Shown piece after piece: positions 14,085 through 17,361 of a stretch of 17,361 nucleotides of DNA. Numbering within the stretch: the stretch's first letter is position 1; every line of letters begins with the position of its first letter. Where the stretch lies: contig OY288187.1 in NCBI GenBank assembly GCA_958439195.1, positions 1 through 17,361 of the forward strand, written 5' to 3'. The notes beneath the pieces were generated by a model, which saw only the letters and a list, made by a program, of their open reading frames with translations, was not told the origin of the DNA and ran no database searches. Source of the DNA: an uncultured Paracoccaceae bacterium. GTDB taxonomy: Bacteria; Pseudomonadota; Alphaproteobacteria; Rhodobacterales; Rhodobacteraceae. The position numbers and the translations under genes are program-made.

Positions 14085-14354
14085 CTACTCTGTCATCACC
14101 CCACGGATGTCGATATCGCGGATCGAAATCACACCAGACAGGATGATCCCTGCCAGCACCACCCAGACCCCCGCCGCGATCACCGTGGTGATTTTCGCCT
14201 TCCGCCCCACAATTTCGGTCGCGGGGGCACCTTTGGGAGTGCCCGGCACCACCTCGCCGGTATCGCCTTGGCTTACGAAACGGATGGGCAACACGATGAA
14301 GAACACCATGAACCAGGTCACGGCATAAAGCACGATGGCCGACGTGATGCTCAT
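14085..14354 (-). CDS. DUF1467 family membrane protein
   Basis: This is a small inner-membrane protein of unknown function common in Alphaproteobacteria. The 89-residue protein has two hydrophobic segments (about 5-25 and 55-77) joined by a polar loop, FVSQGDTGEVVPGTPKGAPA (26-45), and matches DUF1467 in length and pattern. The start at 14354 is chosen because AAGG is just upstream and it lies four bases after the methylmalonyl-CoA epimerase stop, so the ribosome binding site overlaps that stop codon and the two genes are probably translationally coupled. The open frame can be extended upstream over the epimerase gene but this adds only antisense-like sequence. A functional link to propionate metabolism is contextual, not shown. 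Confidence 0.85.
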   Translation of the reverse strand: MSITSAIVLYAVTWFMVFFIVLPIRFVSQGDTGEVVPGTPKGAPATEIVGRKAKITTVIAAGVWVVLAGIILSGVISIRDIDIRGVMTE

Positions 14355-14358
14355 GCCC

Positions 14359-14763
14359 TTACACCTGTTCCAGTTCGACCAGACAGCCGTTGAAATCCTT
14401 GGGATGCAGGAACAGCACCGGCTTGCCATGCGCCCCGATCTTCGGCTCGCCACTGCCCAGAACCCGTGCGCCGGATGCCTTTAACCGGTCCCGGGCCGCC
14501 AGAATATCCTCCACCTCATAGCAGATATGGTGGATGCCCCCCGCCGGGTTCTTTTCCAGAAACCCCGCGATGGGTGAATTCTCGCCCAGGGGATACAGCA
14601 ATTCGATCTTGGTATTCGGCAATTCGATGAAGATCACCGTCACCCCGTGATCCGGTTCATCCTGCGGTGCGCCAACCGTCGCGCCCAGCGTGCCACGATA
14701 CTGATCGGCGGCCGCGGCCAGATCTGGCACCGCTATGGCCACATGGTTCAGACGTCCGATCAT
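14359..14763 (-). CDS. mce: Methylmalonyl-CoA epimerase
   Basis: This enzyme interconverts (S)- and (R)-methylmalonyl-CoA, linking propionyl-CoA carboxylase to methylmalonyl-CoA mutase in propionate, odd-chain fatty acid and branched amino acid breakdown. The 134-residue protein is a VOC/glyoxalase-fold pair of beta-alpha-beta-beta-beta units: LNHVAIAVPDL (5-15; metal ligand His7), FIELPNTKIELLYPLG (45-60; Glu54), GGIHHICYEVEDI (75-87; His78/79) and FNGCLVELEQV (124-134; Glu130). Length and motifs are standard. The ATG at 14763 follows a GGGAGG-type ribosome binding site. It is the first gene of a pair with DUF1467. The mutase and carboxylase are not in the window. Confidence 0.92.
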   Translation of the reverse strand: MIGRLNHVAIAVPDLAAAADQYRGTLGATVGAPQDEPDHGVTVIFIELPNTKIELLYPLGENSPIAGFLEKNPAGGIHHICYEVEDILAARDRLKASGARVLGSGEPKIGAHGKPVLFLHPKDFNGCLVELEQV

Positions 14764-14901
14764 CGGCCCCTCCCTTTGCTATGCTTCTGCGTTATGGGTG
14801 CGCCCCATCAGCCGTGCAAGGGGCGCATCCGTCGCAGCCCGCGTTTACCGCATTTTCACCCCTTGGCCCAAGACTTGCAGCACAGCGCCAGGAGATCACC
14901 G

Positions 14902-14997
14902 ATGCACACAGCCCCACCCCCGCCGCCACAGCAAACCCTGCCGCAAACCCTGCGCGACCCGGTCAATGCCCGCCTTGCCACCCTGTATCCGGGCTAA
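14902..14997 (+). CDS. Candidate 31-residue small protein
   Basis: This short ORF encodes a Pro-rich start (MHTAPPPPPQQTL) and a tail ending RDPVNARLATLYPG. Its main support is a perfectly placed ribosome binding site, AGGAG at 14890-14894, seven bases before the ATG, in an otherwise gene-free interval between the divergent epimerase gene and the end of the acetyltransferase gene. There is no signal peptide or membrane segment. I know no family for it. It could also be a leader peptide or chance. Confidence 0.35.
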   Translation: MHTAPPPPPQQTLPQTLRDPVNARLATLYPG

Positions 14998-15010
14998 AGC
15001 GTTCCATTAC

Positions 15011-15036
15011 AGCGCCCCATCAAAGCGCCCCATCAA
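15011..15036. repeat. 13-bp direct repeat (two copies) at the acetyltransferase stop codon
   Basis: AGCGCCCCATCAA occurs at 15011-15023 and 15024-15036, and a third partial AGCGC follows. The acetyltransferase stop (TGA on the minus strand, 15033-15035) lies in the second copy, and the first copy repeats the same TGA in another frame. Confidence 0.85.
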
Positions 15037-15722
15037 AGCGCGGGGTCCGATGCCGCCCGCACCAACCCCGTCAGGTCCGACAGCCGTTCCCGCTGCCGCC
15101 CCGCCGCGTCGAAATTCACCGGCGACAGCCAGGCGGCATAGGCCTCGCGCAGCGCGGGCCATTCGCTGTCGATGATGGAAAACCACGCCGTATCCCGGTT
15201 CGCCCCCTTGATCACCATATGCTGGCGAAACACCCCCTCGAAGGAAAAACCCAACCGCTGCGCCGCCCGCCGCGATGGCATGTTCTGCGCATTGCATTTC
15301 CATTCATAGCGGCGATAGCCATGCGAAAACGCCCAATCCATCATCAGGAACATGGCTTCCGTCGCGGCCCGCCCCCGCTGCAACGCAGGTGAAAGGCAGA
15401 TATTACCGACCTCGATCACCCCATGCTCTGGCGTGATCCGCAGGTATGATGCCACGCCCGACGCATGCGCCGCGCCTTCTGCCGTGATGGCCCAATAAAC
15501 CGGGTCCGCCCCCGCTGTGGCCTCCTTGGCCCAGCGGTGATAGGCGGCAGATGAATGAAACGGCCCATAAGGCATGTAATCCCACAACGTATCATGCCCG
15601 GCAAAAGCGGCAAACAGATCCGCCGCATGGGCATCGGCATCCAGCCGGTCCAGCCGCACATAGCGGCCTTCCAGCGGCCTTGCATCCGGCCACTCGGCCG
15701 CCTGCCACCCGTTCAACACCAT
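15033..15722 (-). CDS. GNAT family N-acetyltransferase (RimJ/RimL-like)
   Basis: This is a predicted acetyl-CoA-dependent acetyltransferase of the GNAT fold, close to the RimJ/RimL group; the acceptor is unknown. The 229-residue protein has an N-terminal substrate part (PLEGRYVRLDRLDADAHAAD, 16-35, then YMPYGPF), a central strand IEVGNICLSPALQRGRAATE (103-122) containing the acetyl-CoA pyrophosphate loop QRGRAA, the helix AMFLMMDWAF, and KCNAQNMPSRRAAQRLGFSF (142-161), the typical NxxSxxxxxxLGF motif ending with FEGVFRQH. The start at 15722 is chosen over 15740 because AGGAGG (15728-15733) is five bases before it. The stop is in a 13-bp direct repeat. The downstream side, beyond 14997, has no same-strand gene. 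Confidence 0.87.
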   Translation of the reverse strand: MVLNGWQAAEWPDARPLEGRYVRLDRLDADAHAADLFAAFAGHDTLWDYMPYGPFHSSAAYHRWAKEATAGADPVYWAITAEGAAHASGVASYLRITPEHGVIEVGNICLSPALQRGRAATEAMFLMMDWAFSHGYRRYEWKCNAQNMPSRRAAQRLGFSFEGVFRQHMVIKGANRDTAWFSIIDSEWPALREAYAAWLSPVNFDAAGRQRERLSDLTGLVRAASDPAL

Positions 15723-15727
15723 ACCCG

Positions 15728-15733
15728 CCTCCT
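15728..15733 (-). promoter_or_regulatory. Ribosome binding site deciding the GNAT start
   Basis: AGGAGG on the minus strand, a full match to the Shine-Dalgarno core, lies five bases before the ATG at 15722. It falls inside the longer frame starting at 15740, which has no such site upstream. Confidence 0.75.
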
Positions 15734-15779
15734 GAACCATCCAGCCGCACCATGCCCCGCCCGCACCGCCCCTTCAAGC

Positions 15780-16266
15780 TCAGTCAGCGGCCACGGCGCG
15801 ATAGACATGAAACCCGTCGAAATCCGCCTTTCCCAACGCCACGCCCGCCGCGCGCAAGGCCGCATAGCCCATCGTCAGGTGGAAAAAGAAATTGGGGATT
15901 CCATACAGATGCAGGAAATCTGCTCCCATCTGCTCCAGCCATGCCTCGCCCGCCTGATGCCCGATCAGCCGCGCCTCGGCCCCATCAAATTCCGCAGGCC
16001 GCATCGCCCCCAACACCGCCCGCACCACTGCCAGCCGCGGCCCCAGCGCCGCAGGCAATCCCGGCACCTCGCGCCCCGCCAGCGGGCAGGCCACCCGCAG
16101 CGCAAACCCCGCCGCTGTTTGCAAACTGCTGCCCGGCTGGAAAGGCATCCGCAATCCGCGCCTCCATCACCTCCGGCGCCAACCCCTCCACCATTACGGA
16201 CACCCGCTCCAGGTAATGCCGGAACACGGGGACGGATGCGGTGAAAAGCGGCGGGTGGTCAGGCAT
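15780..16266 (-). CDS. DUF1993 family protein with a one-base frameshift
   Basis: This is a DinB-like helical bundle protein of DUF1993, function unknown. The N-terminal part from the ATG at 16266 reads PPLFTASVPVFRHYLERVSV and continues to AFPAGQQ. The rest is in another frame: LQTAAGFALRVACPLAGREV, then YGIPNFFFHLTMGYAALR and GVALGKADFDGF, all diagnostic of the family. An extra base in the AAA run at 16123-16125 (TTT in the coding strand) accounts for the break; without it the protein is 161 residues, the usual length. The start is supported by a GAGG with six-base spacing. It sits between aspS and the GNAT gene on the same strand. The indel may be a sequencing error. Confidence 0.8.
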
Positions 16267-16414
16267 GGCAATCCTCTCGGCGGACTGCGTCACCTTGGCA
16301 GGGAAACCCGCCAAAGGCCATCGCGGCGATCCAGCCCACAATACCCCCCGGCCCCCACCCCGGCCCCCAGTGGCAGAGTGGGGCCTGAAAGACGCGCCTC
16401 GCCATCCCCCAACC

Positions 16415-16436
16415 AAAAGGGGCGCCGCAGCGCCCC
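16415..16436 (-). terminator. Intrinsic terminator of aspS
   Basis: On the minus strand GGGGCGC and GCGCCCC form a perfect 7-bp stem with a TGCG loop, followed by TTTT (16415-16418). It begins about nine bases after the aspS stop at 16445. This is the clearest rho-independent terminator in the window. Confidence 0.85.
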
Positions 16437-16444
16437 CTCATCCT

Positions 16445-17361
16445 TCACTGATCCTTCGGCACCACGCGCAGGCGCAATTCGCGCAACTGTTCGTTCATCG
16501 GTTCGCTTGGCGCACCCATCAGCAAATCCTCGGCGCGCTGGTTCATCGGGAACATGATCACTTCGCGGATATTGCTTTCATCCGCCAGCAGCATCACCGC
16601 ACGGTCGATCCCCATCGCACAGCCGCCATGCGGCGGCGCGCCATATTTGAACGCCTTCACCATGCCGCCAAACCGCTTGTCCACTTCGCTGTTCGGATAG
16701 CCGGCCAGCTCAAACGCCTTATACATGATCTCGGGCTTGTGGTTGCGGATGCCGCCCGAAATCAGCTCATAGCCGTTGCAAGCCAGATCATACTGATAGG
16801 CATGAACCGCCAGCGGATCGCCCATCAACGCCTCCATCCCGCCTGCGGCATGGAAAACGGGTTGTGGGAAAAGTCGATCTTGCCGTCGTCAGTCTTTTCA
16901 TACATCGGGAAATCGACGATCCAGGCGAACCGGAAGGTGTCCGTCTCGGCCAGCCCCAATTCCCGCCCGATCTCATTGCGCGCCCGGCCTGCAAAACTCT
17001 CGAATTGCTCCGGCTTCCCGCCCAGGAAAAACGCCGCATCCCCCAGACCAAGGCCCAACTGCTGACGGATGGCTTCCGTCCGCTCCGGCCCGATATTCTT
17101 GGCCAGCGGTCCGGCGGCTTCCAACCCCGACCCATCCTCTGCCTCGCGCCAGAAGATATAGCCCATCCCCGGCAGCCCTTCCTTCTGGGCAAAGGCATTC
17201 ATCCGGTCACAGAATTTGCGGCTGCCCCCGGTCGGCGCCGGAATGGCGCGAACCTCGGTCCCCTCATTCTCCAGCAACTTGGCGAACACTGCAAAACCCG
17301 ACCCGCGGAAATGCTCGGTCACGATCTGCATCTTGATCGGGTTGCGCAGGTCCGGCTTGTC
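16445..17361 (-). CDS. aspS: Aspartyl-tRNA synthetase, C-terminal part, window-edge partial and frameshifted
   Basis: This class II synthetase charges tRNA with aspartate. The visible part enters the window in frame (PDLRNPIKMQIVTEHF) and covers the bacterial GAD insertion domain (FAVFAKLLENEGTEVRAIPA onward), then KIDFSHNPFSMPQ. The frame breaks there: a base is missing from the CCC run at 16838-16840 (GGG on the coding strand). Adding one base joins MPQAG to MEALMGDPLAVHAYQYDLA, followed by YELISGGIRNH, the motif 3 region CAMGIDRAVMLLADESNIRE and the C-terminal MFPMNQRAEDLLMGAPSEP. Repaired, about 305 residues lie in the window. Since aspS is essential, the indel is most likely a sequencing or assembly error. 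A terminator follows at 16415-16436. Identity is very secure. Confidence 0.93.

Noticed and set aside
16363..16384. Inverted repeat GGCCCC/GGGGCC downstream of the aspS terminator
   Set aside because: A short stem with a long loop in C-rich DNA; likely chance.

Overview
The window looks like a chromosomal segment from a member of the Rhodobacteraceae (Alphaproteobacteria). The evidence is high GC, strongly C-ending codons on the + strand, a TRAP transporter, and small proteins typical of that family: DUF6455-like, DUF1467-like, and a methylmalonyl-CoA epimerase next to DUF1467. I see no rRNA, tRNA, CRISPR array, phage gene or transposase.

Region 1 (1-6726, + strand) is a catabolic block. It begins with the truncated large membrane subunit of a TRAP transporter, followed by its Tat-exported binding protein and a strong hairpin. 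A probable promoter then precedes a three-gene run: a glutamine-synthetase-like ligase of the PuuA/IpuC type, an aldehyde dehydrogenase, and an iron-dependent alcohol dehydrogenase. The simplest model is uptake of an amino compound, gamma-glutamylation of its amine, and oxidation of an alcohol group to aldehyde and then acid on the protected molecule. No gamma-glutamyl hydrolase is visible in the window.

Region 2 (6727-8276) has a GC-rich palindrome followed by a DadA-like FAD oxidoreductase, probably a separate transcription unit.

Region 3 (8394-10354, - strand) is a likely operon. In transcription order it holds a lipoprotein M48 metalloprotease, a DUF6455-like small cysteine protein, a YigZ/IMPACT protein and diacylglycerol kinase. 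The protease stop codon lies in a 19-bp tandem repeat that places TAG in all three frames.

Region 4 (10597-14052) carries an acidic hypothetical protein (+), a DUF167/YggU protein (-), a class II histone-deacetylase-like amidohydrolase (+), a small nitroreductase (+), and an EI24/CysZ-like membrane protein (+) with a one-base frameshift. After it come three hairpins and one of two copies of a short dispersed motif.

Region 5 (14085-17361, mostly - strand) contains DUF1467 and methylmalonyl-CoA epimerase, a possible 31-residue small protein (+), a GNAT acetyltransferase, a frameshifted DUF1993 protein, and the C-terminal part of aspartyl-tRNA synthetase, also frameshifted, with a clear intrinsic terminator. 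Three single-base indels in homopolymers within about 3.1 kb, one of them in the essential aspS, look more like sequence errors than gene decay.

I found no unambiguous undescribed system. The best candidates for follow-up are the TRAP/GS-like/ALDH/Fe-ADH pathway, the stop-codon tandem repeats, the dispersed motif and the small ORF.
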